From: Lachnospiraceae bacterium
Lineage (GTDB): Bacteria; Bacillota; Clostridia; Lachnospirales; Lachnospiraceae
Direction: 5' to 3'
Assembly (NCBI GenBank): GCA_017476765.1
Contig: JAFUZE010000001.1
Span: forward strand, 1 to 57,656
DNA length: 57,656 nt
Shown here: positions 33,449 to 40,565 of the stretch, piece by piece
Layout of the letters: every line of letters starts with the position of its first letter
Numbering within the stretch: the stretch's first letter is position 1
Program-made: the position numbers and the translations under genes
Notes under the pieces: model-generated
The model's input: the letters and a program-made list of their open reading frames with translations, nothing else
Databases searched by the model: none
Told to the model about the DNA's origin: nothing

Positions 33449-34024
33449 ATGCCAAACCCTTACGAATATCAACAGATACACGACCAAAAGCTGGCAGAGT
33501 CTATCTGTGTAGCTGCTATCGTAAGCGTTACGGCGTTTGATCCGGCAGGTATGACAGTAAATGTTCAGCCGCTCTCAAAAAGCCTCTCAAATGGCAAATA
33601 TGAGAGTCAGCCGCCTATCCTCGGTGTGCCGGTGGCAGTCACGAGATGCGGAGGGTTTATCTTCCGTCCGTGGTATAAACCCGGCGATGTGGGCGTGGTA
33701 GTTTATCTCGACCACGACATCGACGGAGCACTTGCAGGAGGCACAGAGTCTGTTCCGGCTACGAGGCGAAACCATTCTGCGAGCGATGCGGTATTCATCG
33801 GTGGGATTGTATCGGGAAAGTTTACTGCAAAAGGTCTTCCCGATGATGCAATAGCCCTTGCCAAAGAAGACGGCAGCGTTTATGTGGCGGTAACGGAAAG
33901 TGATGTAAAGATTAAAGGCGATCTCGAAGTGGATGGCAAGATTACGGCGACAGGCGATGTATTCGCCGAGAAGACGATAAGCGGTGCTCACCATACCCAC
34001 GGTGGCGGTCCGCAGCCGAGTTAG
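33449..34024 (+). CDS. Baseplate spike protein (Gp138/GpV-like)
   Basis: This 191-residue protein has the Gp138 N-terminal OB-fold pattern AIVSVTAFDPAGMTVNVQPL, ILGVPVAVTRCGGFIFRPWY and GDVGVVVYLDHDIDGAL. It continues with a short beta-helix-like stretch (VKIKGDLEVDGKITATGDVF) and ends HHTHGG. The C-terminal His cluster can bind an iron ion at a spike tip, as in P2 gpV. It punctures the envelope on sheath contraction. Confidence 0.83.
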   Translation: MPNPYEYQQIHDQKLAESICVAAIVSVTAFDPAGMTVNVQPLSKSLSNGKYESQPPILGVPVAVTRCGGFIFRPWYKPGDVGVVVYLDHDIDGALAGGTESVPATRRNHSASDAVFIGGIVSGKFTAKGLPDDAIALAKEDGSVYVAVTESDVKIKGDLEVDGKITATGDVFAEKTISGAHHTHGGGPQPS

Positions 34025-34038
34025 GAGTTGAATGATTT

Positions 34039-34407
34039 ATGGAGAATATGACCCTCAAAATCGACCCTGAAACAAGGGATATGGTCTTTGATGAGAACGG
34101 GATGCCGGAACTTATCTACGACAGCGAAACAACCGTTCAGAATGTCCGTCACGCCCTCTTGACTTGGAAAGGGGAGTTCTTTGCGGACGAGACCCACGGA
34201 ACGGATTATGAGGCAGTCATGGGCGTAAATCAGAACGATATAGAGACGGGCGAGATCGAGGAAGTTATTCGGGATGCCGTCTTTCAGGACCCGGAGATCG
34301 CAAGTGTGGACTCTATGGATATAACATATGACAGCCGTACTATTACAGCGGTCATTCAGATGACTCTCGATGACGGCGAAGAAGTGAATTTGGAGGTGAC
34401 AGCTTAA
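34039..34407 (+). CDS. Baseplate wedge protein (gpW/gp25-like, DUF2634)
   Basis: The 122-residue protein fits the gp25/DUF2634 lysozyme-like wedge family: YDSETTVQNVRHALLTWKGE, FFADETHGTDYEAVMG, then FQDPEIASVDSMDI and a final MTLDDGEEVNLEV strand. It precedes the J-like wedge with a one-base overlap, the standard order. It links the inner baseplate to the sheath. Confidence 0.85.
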   Translation: MENMTLKIDPETRDMVFDENGMPELIYDSETTVQNVRHALLTWKGEFFADETHGTDYEAVMGVNQNDIETGEIEEVIRDAVFQDPEIASVDSMDITYDSRTITAVIQMTLDDGEEVNLEVTA

Positions 34408-35585
34408 TGGCAAAGACAACAGATTGGGGTCTTACAGATGCCGGTTTCCGGCGACCAACCTATGCAGAGCTGTTAGATGCTCTCGAATATAAGGCGCGTG
34501 AGCTTTTCGGCTCTAAGGCAAACCTTACTGTGCGCTCTCCGCTTGGAATATTCCTGCGGATATTCGCGTGGATGCTGAACCTCTTGTTTTCAACTTTAGA
34601 GGATGTATATAACAGCAGATTTATTGATACCGCAGTCGGATCAAGCTTATACAATCTCGGTCGTGCAATAGGGCTGAGGCTCTTAGGAGCACAAAAAGCC
34701 GTCGGCTATCTGACCTTTACCGGCGACAATGGCGTGGAAGTCCCGGAGGGATTTCTTGCCGAGACGATAGCGGGTGTGCAGTATATCACGCTTCAATCTG
34801 CAACGATAAAGGATGGCTCCGTTATTGTTCCTGCTACGGCAGTCATTCCCGGACCTGACGGCAATACCGAGGCGGGAACGATCACGATGATTACGAACCC
34901 GAAGACCGGAATTGCCACCGTTGTCAACATCGGTGCTTTCGAGGGTGGGCGCGATACTGAGACCGATGCAGAGTTCAGAGAACGCTACTATGCTTCCACG
35001 GACTTTGCGGGCGGTGTGAACATAGACGCAGTTGTTGCGGAGATTTATGAGAGCGTCGAGGCAGTCATCGCAGTAACCGGCGATGAAAACGATACGGACG
35101 AGACTGATGAGAATGGTCTGCCGCCCCACTCCATCGAAGTCGTCGCATACGGTGGATTGGATGAGGAAATTGCCGAGGCGATATTCAAGCGTAAAGCTGC
35201 TGGAATACAGACCTACGGCAACACAACTATCCCTGTCGTGAGCGCATCCGGCAAAACCTTTAATATCAGTTTCAGCCGTCCGGCACCGGTCAATGTTTGG
35301 GTAAAGGTGTTTAACCTTGTGACTGACAGGCATTTCCCGCTTGACGGTGTGGAGCAGATAAAGGCAGCAATCGTTTCGTATATTGGCAGCGATACAAGAG
35401 GCGGTCTCGACATCGGCGAGGATGTTATTTGTGTAAAGCTCCCGACAGAAGTGCTGAAAGTATCAGGAGTCGTTGACTTTGATTTGCAGATCAGCGCAGA
35501 TGGCGAGACCTACGGCTGGAACAATGTGGAAATAGCGGCACGGCAGAAAGCCGTGACTGATGAGGGGATGGTGAGCGTGGAATGA
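34407..35585 (+). CDS. Baseplate J-like protein
   Basis: This 392-residue wedge protein has the Baseplate_J pattern: FRRPTYAELLDALEYKAREL at the start, DTAVGSSLYNLGRAIGLRLL, AVIPGPDGNTEAGTITMITN and the strongly conserved NIGAFEGGRDTETDAEFRER. It assembles the outer baseplate wedges that trigger sheath contraction. Its stop overlaps the next gene (ATGA). Confidence 0.93.
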   Translation: MAKTTDWGLTDAGFRRPTYAELLDALEYKARELFGSKANLTVRSPLGIFLRIFAWMLNLLFSTLEDVYNSRFIDTAVGSSLYNLGRAIGLRLLGAQKAVGYLTFTGDNGVEVPEGFLAETIAGVQYITLQSATIKDGSVIVPATAVIPGPDGNTEAGTITMITNPKTGIATVVNIGAFEGGRDTETDAEFRERYYASTDFAGGVNIDAVVAEIYESVEAVIAVTGDENDTDETDENGLPPHSIEVVAYGGLDEEIAEAIFKRKAAGIQTYGNTTIPVVSASGKTFNISFSRPAPVNVWVKVFNLVTDRHFPLDGVEQIKAAIVSYIGSDTRGGLDIGEDVICVKLPTEVLKVSGVVDFDLQISADGETYGWNNVEIAARQKAVTDEGMVSVE

Positions 35586-36343
35586 GAAATTATCTCTTGG
35601 AAATGCTCGATGCCCTGACGAGCGCATATAGCCGGAAAGACTACGACAATGTGAAGCGCGGCTCTCCCGTCGAGACGAACATCGGCAAACTGTTTTCGGT
35701 TCTTGTATGGGGACTGGATCAGGTAAAAGAGCAAGCCGATCTCGTAAAGCTGTGGGATGATCTCGATTACGCAGAGGGAAAAGTCCTTGACCGATACGGA
35801 GCAAACTTCGGCGTAAAACGACTCGGAGCCACGGATAGGTTCTACCGGTTGGCAATCAGAGTGAAGCTGATCTCCCAGCTCTCGGGCGGTGACATAGATA
35901 CGGTGCTTAATGCGGCAGCTTCGCTCTTTGAACTGGATGTCACGCAGGTTGACTTATCGGAAAACTTCCCGGCGAAGATCGGGATAGATGTGAATGAGGC
36001 TGACCTGTCCGAAGAAGTCCTCGATGCCGTGGTCGATATAGCGACCATGCTTAAAAGGATAAAAGCCGGAGGCGTAGGACTGACAACCACGCTGAGGGCG
36101 TATCGGGAATATGACGGATCAACCTCGATTGAGGGGGCATTGTTTGACTCCACCGGGCTGAAATTCGACCTCCCGGATGTCCGCAGGACTGAAAAAAGCG
36201 TTGTGGGTATCAAAACGGCGGTATTTGACAGAAGCTCTCTCGTCTTCGACCTGCCCGAGGCAAAACGGCAGATTGCAAGCGAAGCGATATATAAATCAGT
36301 CCTGTTTGAGCACACACGCATCGAAATAGGCTCGGTATGCTGA
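35582..36343 (+). CDS. Baseplate/tail protein (gpI/YmfQ-like)
   Basis: The 253-residue protein starts LLEMLDALTSAYSRKDYDNV. It has a YAEGKVLDRYGANFGVKRLG helix-turn typical of gpI/DUF2313-DUF2612 proteins that connect baseplate wedges with tail fibres. The C-terminus has a twice-used pattern (GALFDSTGLKFDLPDVRRTE and AVFDRSSLVFDLPEAKRQI), an internal repeat. Position between J-like and fibre genes fits. Confidence 0.8.
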   Translation: MRNYLLEMLDALTSAYSRKDYDNVKRGSPVETNIGKLFSVLVWGLDQVKEQADLVKLWDDLDYAEGKVLDRYGANFGVKRLGATDRFYRLAIRVKLISQLSGGDIDTVLNAAASLFELDVTQVDLSENFPAKIGIDVNEADLSEEVLDAVVDIATMLKRIKAGGVGLTTTLRAYREYDGSTSIEGALFDSTGLKFDLPDVRRTEKSVVGIKTAVFDRSSLVFDLPEAKRQIASEAIYKSVLFEHTRIEIGSVC

Positions 36344-36360
36344 GAAAGGAGGAACGGTAA

Positions 36361-37383
36361 ATGTCCGCATACAACGATGGTAACTATTTAACAGAAAAAG
36401 GACGCGCATTGATTGCGAAATTGATGGCATCCGAAACAGAGATTAAATTCACCCGTGCGACAGTCGGCTCCGGCAGCGTGCCGGTCGGCAGCAGCCCGAA
36501 AGAAATGGAGGCTCTTGCAGAGCACAGGGTTGACGGAGTGCTTTCGGAAATATCCGTAAACAATCCGGGGGAAGTGCAGATTGTATTTCAGGTGTTCAGC
36601 CGTGATGTGCAAGTGGGCTTCCTTGCATCTGAAGCGGCAATATGGGCTGAGGACCCCGACGAGGGAGAAATCCTCTACACATATGTCGTTATGGATAATA
36701 ACCCGGAGTTCATCCGGGCAAGTAGCGACCCGGTGCAGAAATTCGCTGAATTTACCTGCATCAACATCGTAGGTTCTGTTGAAGCAGACCTTACTGTCAT
36801 CAATCCCGATGCCATTGCGACACGGAGAATGGTGGATGCCTTACAGACAGAGGTTGATACTCTCTCCGCTATCGTGAGAAGCTCAATCCTCGGTGCGAGA
36901 AAAGACATCGTCATTCCGACGACAGGCTGGCAGACGGGCGCAGAGGAAGCTCCTGAGTACGCATATTACATCGACATTGAGATCGAGGGCGTACACAGCA
37001 GACTCACGCCGATGGTTACGGTGAACGCAGAGGATATGGAAAAGGCATATAACATCTGCCTTAATTCCGTGGCAAAGACAGGGGATGGATTTGTCCGGCT
37101 CTATGCGAATGAAATCCCCAATGAAGAGATCAATGCTTCCGTTATGCTGCTTATGCCCGCAGCCGATGGCGGCGATGTTCCCGGAGGCGGTGGGGGCGGC
37201 GGGGAATATGTTCTCCCGACTGCTACTGCATCGAGGCTCGGAGGCGTAAAAATAGGCGACGGAGTGGCTGTCGAGAATGACGGCACGATCTCCATAGACG
37301 GCGAGACCGTTTTGAGCGATGACGAGATCATCGCAACAGATGAAGATACCGAGGATGTCATCAAGGAGGTCTTCGGAGAATAA
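36361..37383 (+). CDS. Tail-collar fibre protein
   Basis: The 340-residue protein has the phage tail-collar N-terminus (LTEKGRALIAKLMASETEIK, FTRATVGSGSVP) with VGFLASEAAIWAEDPDEGEI and a CINIVGSVEADLTVINP strand. From ~residue 185 it carries a domain starting IPTTGWQ, also present in the gene at 38296. After a Gly-rich hinge (GGGGGGG) it ends with a short foot, EDTEDVIKEVFGE, similar to the end of the next fibre. It forms the proximal fibre attached to the baseplate. Confidence 0.85.
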   Translation: MSAYNDGNYLTEKGRALIAKLMASETEIKFTRATVGSGSVPVGSSPKEMEALAEHRVDGVLSEISVNNPGEVQIVFQVFSRDVQVGFLASEAAIWAEDPDEGEILYTYVVMDNNPEFIRASSDPVQKFAEFTCINIVGSVEADLTVINPDAIATRRMVDALQTEVDTLSAIVRSSILGARKDIVIPTTGWQTGAEEAPEYAYYIDIEIEGVHSRLTPMVTVNAEDMEKAYNICLNSVAKTGDGFVRLYANEIPNEEINASVMLLMPAADGGDVPGGGGGGGEYVLPTATASRLGGVKIGDGVAVENDGTISIDGETVLSDDEIIATDEDTEDVIKEVFGE

Positions 37384-37457
37384 CGGTTTTATCGGGCGGC
37401 TGCTCGTCCGTGAAACATACCTAACAATTCTTTCATACCAAAAGGAGGTAAAAGACA

Positions 37458-38210
37458 ATGGCAGCTATTGACAAACTTACCAAACTGAAAGCCCTGAAAG
37501 CTCTTGCTGAGAAAATTCAGAGCGACTACGCAACAAAGGCCGAGTTACCTACTAAGGTGTCCGACCTTACCAACGACAGCAATTATCAGACCGACACTCA
37601 GGTCGCTGATGCCATCAGCGCGGCAGTTGCCGGTGCTCTGATCCCGGGAGGAAGCATTCTCTTTGCTAATCTTCCTGCGCTGGCTAAGGCAAACAACAAC
37701 CACATCTACAACATCGAGGACGCATTCACCACGACTGCGGACTTCTTGGAGGGTGCGGGCGTTGATTACCCTGCCGGAACGAATGTGGCGATCATCAATA
37801 CCGGGACATCTTCGAGTCCGGTTTATAAGTATGACACTTATACCGGAACATTCGATTTCTCCAGCTTCGCTACAAAGGTTTCCGGCGGCGCCACCGGTAA
37901 CTTCGCGGCTCTTGATGCGAACGGCAACCTGACCGACTCCGGCCACAGCCACAGCGACTATCTCACCCAGCATCAGGACATCAGCGGAAAGGCTGACAAG
38001 GACACCGATGCGGTAGAGAACAATTTCGCGAAGTTCGATGCGAACGGCAATCCTGTTGACAGCGGCAAGAATGCTTCCAGCTTCTCCAAAGTCGAGGTTG
38101 CAACTGAGGGTTCCGGAGCTATCGAGGTGGATGGGACTTCTAAGACCATCGTGGAGATCGCGACAGATGCGGAGGTTACAGCTATGCTTACCGAGGTGTT
38201 CGGCGAGTAG
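37458..38210 (+). CDS. Tail fibre protein with repeated NGN-DSG modules
   Basis: This 250-residue protein has an N-terminal coiled stretch (LTKLKALKALAEKIQSDYAT). Two modules follow, GNFAALDANGNLTDSGH and NNFAKFDANGNPVDSGK, typical of trimeric fibre shafts. The end AEVTAMLTEVFGE repeats the foot of the collar fibre, perhaps a trimerisation or docking peptide. AAAGGAGG precedes the ATG. Confidence 0.78.
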   Translation: MAAIDKLTKLKALKALAEKIQSDYATKAELPTKVSDLTNDSNYQTDTQVADAISAAVAGALIPGGSILFANLPALAKANNNHIYNIEDAFTTTADFLEGAGVDYPAGTNVAIINTGTSSSPVYKYDTYTGTFDFSSFATKVSGGATGNFAALDANGNLTDSGHSHSDYLTQHQDISGKADKDTDAVENNFAKFDANGNPVDSGKNASSFSKVEVATEGSGAIEVDGTSKTIVEIATDAEVTAMLTEVFGE

Positions 38211-38236
38211 TTCAGAAGCAGCAAAGCTATTTTGGG

Positions 38237-38263
38237 TGTCCGCTCCCTGATGCGGAGCGGACA
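38237..38263 (+). other. Perfect 10-bp hairpin between fibre genes
   Basis: TGTCCGCTCC (38237-38246) pairs with GGAGCGGACA (38254-38263) around a 7-base loop. No T-run follows, so it may stabilise or process the late mRNA rather than terminate it. Confidence 0.6.
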
Positions 38264-38295
38264 TCTGATTATGCGGTGCGGAAAGGTGTGATTGA

Positions 38296-38694
38296 ATGAG
38301 TAAGGTAAATACATTCGGACAATTAGAAATGCTCGCCCGCAAAGCCAACGGAGTCATTGGAGATGTGGCAGAAGCCGCTTCGGAAGCCATAATGGAGCTG
38401 AACGGCGCAAAGAGGGACAGGGAAAACGCTGTCTCGGCTACGATCCCAAGCACCGGCTGGCAAAGTGACAGCAATTCTTATTATCCGTACTACTATGACA
38501 TTACAGTCGCCGGGATCACCGCAAATGACGGAGCAAATGTTGTTATTGCAGTAAACAGCTTAAACATCGCTTCGGACTGCGGGTTATGCCCGACGAATGA
38601 AACGCTGGCGAATAAAGTGAGAGTTCGCGCATCAAGTGTTCCGTCGGCAGCGATGACGGCGAATATTTGGATCATGCGCGGAGAGGAGGCGTAA
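38296..38694 (+). CDS. Fibre-associated protein with the IPxTGWQ domain (132 aa)
   Basis: Residues ~48-130 are homologous to the C-terminal domain of the collar fibre: IPSTGWQSDSNSYYPYYYDI, then VNSLNIASDCGLCPTNETL and a final TANIWIMRGEE. The N-terminal ~45 residues are helical. The reuse of one beta-rich module in two fibre genes suggests domain shuffling. It probably sits at or near the tail tip. Confidence 0.72.
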   Translation: MSKVNTFGQLEMLARKANGVIGDVAEAASEAIMELNGAKRDRENAVSATIPSTGWQSDSNSYYPYYYDITVAGITANDGANVVIAVNSLNIASDCGLCPTNETLANKVRVRASSVPSAAMTANIWIMRGEEA

Positions 38695-38696
38695 CT

Positions 38697-38870
38697 ATGG
38701 CATACGGACCTGTTAATGTGCCGGGTGCTGCGGCTGCGGAGCTTGCCGAGCTAAAGGCTATGCTCGCCACCGGTATCATCACGGCAAAAGCCGTTGACAA
38801 TGACGGCGCAAACTTTGTGACTAAGGACGGAGATAACTTCGTTCTGATAAGGCATATAAACATCGAATAG
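38697..38870 (+). CDS. Small protein before the DGR target (57 aa)
   Basis: The start ATG 38697 has GAGGAGG 8 bases upstream. A helical segment (GAAAAELAELKAMLATGI) is followed by strands (NFVTKDGDNFVLIRHINIE). It lies 11 bases before the target gene and may be a chaperone or adaptor for it. No family recognised. Confidence 0.65.
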   Translation: MAYGPVNVPGAAAAELAELKAMLATGIITAKAVDNDGANFVTKDGDNFVLIRHINIE

Positions 38871-38881
38871 GAGGAACAGAT

Positions 38882-39763
38882 ATGAACCAGAAATTTATTG
38901 ATCTTACCTCGGTTGATGAGGTAGTGAAGAGCTCTGATTATCTCCACATCTTCTCGTCCGCTGGCGACAAGAAAATCCCCGTTGGAGATTTTGCGAGCAA
39001 GCTGACAAGCCTCGTCAGCCCCTCTGCGATTGCGTTCAATCAGCGCATCGACAGAAACTGGGACGGTCTCGGGGCGTTAGCCGCAAAGGCAACGGATGTA
39101 ACAGCAGACTTCGACAGCGGTGTGCTCTCTCAGAAGATTGCTGCAAACGACCTGAGCGATTATGACTGCGGTATGCAGATCAAAAAGACCATCACGATTG
39201 ACGGCACGAATTACACGGCGCACATCATCTTTGCTCACGCCAATGCTTTCTTCGGCTATGCGAGCTACGCTATGGTAAACACCCCGAATATCGCGTGCGT
39301 CGTTTATGTGGAGGGCTATACCTCGACATGGAACGCATCCAACACGGACGGCGGCTACACGACATCGAACCTCAGAACGTCCATTCAGAAAGTCGTGAAT
39401 GCAGTCAAGGCTGTCCTCGGCGCGAGTCATATGGTCTCTCATCAGGTTCTGCTCTCGAATGCGGTATCAGGTGGCAAGTCCTCAAACTGGGCTTGGGTTG
39501 CTGACTCTTTCGGCGAGGCAATGAGCTGTGCGCAGATGATGGGTGTCAATCCGAGCGGTTCTTACTTCGATATGGGCGAGGCTTATGAGAAGCTGGCTCT
39601 GTTCGATCTTGTGAGACCCAATCAGGTATTCGGCAATGTTAATGTGTGGAACCGCGACGTGCTGTCGGCTGCGTATGCTGCGAATTTGAACCTCGACGGC
39701 TATCTCCGCAACAGCAGCGTTGCCAATGCGAATTGCGTTGTCCCGCTTATCATGGTGAAGTAG
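38882..39763 (+). CDS. DGR target: variable tail-tip/receptor-binding protein
   Basis: The 293-residue protein starts with a fibre-adaptor-like segment (FIDLTSVDEVVKSSDYLHIF). The C-terminus (from ~residue 245, NQVFGNVNVWNRDVLS, then NANCVVPLIMVK) has the layout of C-type-lectin-like DGR variable domains. Codons 260-289 lie in the variable repeat; altered residues are S262, A264, Y265, L271, D272, Y274, R276, S278, A281 and L289 relative to template-encoded T, N or I. It lies in the fibre cluster, so it most likely contacts the host surface. The CLec fold is inferred. Confidence 0.88.
   Translation: MNQKFIDLTSVDEVVKSSDYLHIFSSAGDKKIPVGDFASKLTSLVSPSAIAFNQRIDRNWDGLGALAAKATDVTADFDSGVLSQKIAANDLSDYDCGMQIKKTITIDGTNYTAHIIFAHANAFFGYASYAMVNTPNIACVVYVEGYTSTWNASNTDGGYTTSNLRTSIQKVVNAVKAVLGASHMVSHQVLLSNAVSGGKSSNWAWVADSFGEAMSCAQMMGVNPSGSYFDMGEAYEKLALFDLVRPNQVFGNVNVWNRDVLSAAYAANLNLDGYLRNSSVANANCVVPLIMVK
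39658..39749 (+). repeat. DGR variable repeat (VR)
   Basis: These 92 bases align without gaps to the template repeat at 40334-40425. All 12 mismatches (39665, 39671, 39674, 39692, 39693, 39695, 39701, 39707, 39708, 39714, 39722, 39746) fall on template adenines; all 64 non-A positions are identical. The last mismatch-free block (39723-39745) and the 39746 difference fit an IMH-like 3' anchor. Confidence 0.97.
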
Positions 39764-39777
39764 GCGAAGCCTACTTC
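39757..39777 (+). other. DGR hairpin/cruciform downstream of VR
   Basis: GAAGTAGGC (39757-39765) and GCCTACTTC (39769-39777) form a perfect 9-bp stem with a GAA loop, 8 bases after the VR and across the stop codon. DGRs carry such a hairpin here, where it promotes retrohoming. A second stem, CGGCCCC-GGCA-GGGGCCG, follows at 39797-39814. Confidence 0.85.
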
Positions 39778-39829
39778 TACCAGTACCCTACGACCCCGGC
39801 CCCGGCAGGGGCCGCAATGAGGCAAGAAT

Positions 39830-40312
39830 ATGAGTTGGAAGAAAAGCGAGCGTCCTCAATCGCCTATGGAGTTCACGGCAGCAGCCGAACAGATAATCCG
39901 AAAGGTTTACGAGGACACAAAATACAATTTCGGTATCAAAGACGAGCCGGACACTCTCGATAGTGAGGGAAAGCCAATACCCGGACGAAAGGATTATACC
40001 GATAACAAGGATTTCATCGACGCAACAAAGACACAGATGCTAACCTACGCAGAGATGATTGACTACTATGTGCAGTCCGCTGACAGCCACTATCCCCATA
40101 CGCTCGGTATCTTGGAGCAGCGGAGGATTATGCAGGATAACGCCATTGCCGCTTGCAGAAGCCTTAAAAGGCGGTATCAGATCAACCTCGACCTGCTCCA
40201 TGTACCAAAGGCGAAATATCACGACACCGTGAGCCTAATTGAGCACGAGATTGTTGTGATACAAGGATGGCGAAAGTCGGACAACAAGTGGGAAAAGAAA
40301 CTGAAAAATTAA
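39830..40312 (+). CDS. avd: DGR accessory variability determinant (Avd-like)
   Basis: This 160-residue all-helical protein is encoded between target and template repeat, the usual avd slot. It has basic, amphipathic helices (EFTAAAEQIIRKVYEDTKYN, RRIMQDNAIAACRSLKRRYQ, then IEHEIVVIQGWRKSDNKW). In Bordetella phage DGR, Avd is a four-helix-bundle pentamer that binds reverse transcriptase and RNA. It is a bit longer than the usual ~125 residues. Ribosome-binding site is weak, so translation may be coupled. Confidence 0.85.
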   Translation: MSWKKSERPQSPMEFTAAAEQIIRKVYEDTKYNFGIKDEPDTLDSEGKPIPGRKDYTDNKDFIDATKTQMLTYAEMIDYYVQSADSHYPHTLGILEQRRIMQDNAIAACRSLKRRYQINLDLLHVPKAKYHDTVSLIEHEIVVIQGWRKSDNKWEKKLKN

Positions 40313-40333
40313 ATAACCGGGTTGTGCTTTGAT

Positions 40334-40425
40334 CGTGCTGACGGCTACGAATGCTGCGAATTTGAACAACAACGGCAATCTCAACAACAACAGCGTTACC
40401 AATGCGAATTGCGTTGTCCCGATTA
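40334..40425 (+). repeat. DGR template repeat (TR)
   Basis: This 92-base master copy of the variable repeat lies between avd and the reverse transcriptase gene. It holds 28 adenines; 12 of them are changed in the VR. Read in the target frame it is rich in AAC/AAT Asn codons at the diversified sites, which allows first- and second-base changes to many residues but no stop codons at AAC/AAT. Confidence 0.97.
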
Positions 40426-40428
40426 CCC

Positions 40429-40468
40429 CTGCCGAGTCCCAAGCCCACAAGGGCCGTATATTCGGCAG
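40429..40468 (+). other. Structured spacer after TR
   Basis: CTGCCGA (40429-40435) pairs with TCGGCAG (40462-40468), enclosing a small GCCC-ACAA-GGGC hairpin (40443-40454). In the Bordetella phage DGR the RNA downstream of TR (Sp region) folds and primes cDNA synthesis with Avd and reverse transcriptase; this stem is the natural counterpart. The function here is inferred from position. Confidence 0.6.
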
Positions 40469-40565
40469 ATGATAAGGAAAGCACGACCCTCGCAGGAAAT
40501 GCGTAAATTGCATCTTTATGATGCCGTCTGATAAGTCAGATACGGCTACAACATGGAGATATTTT

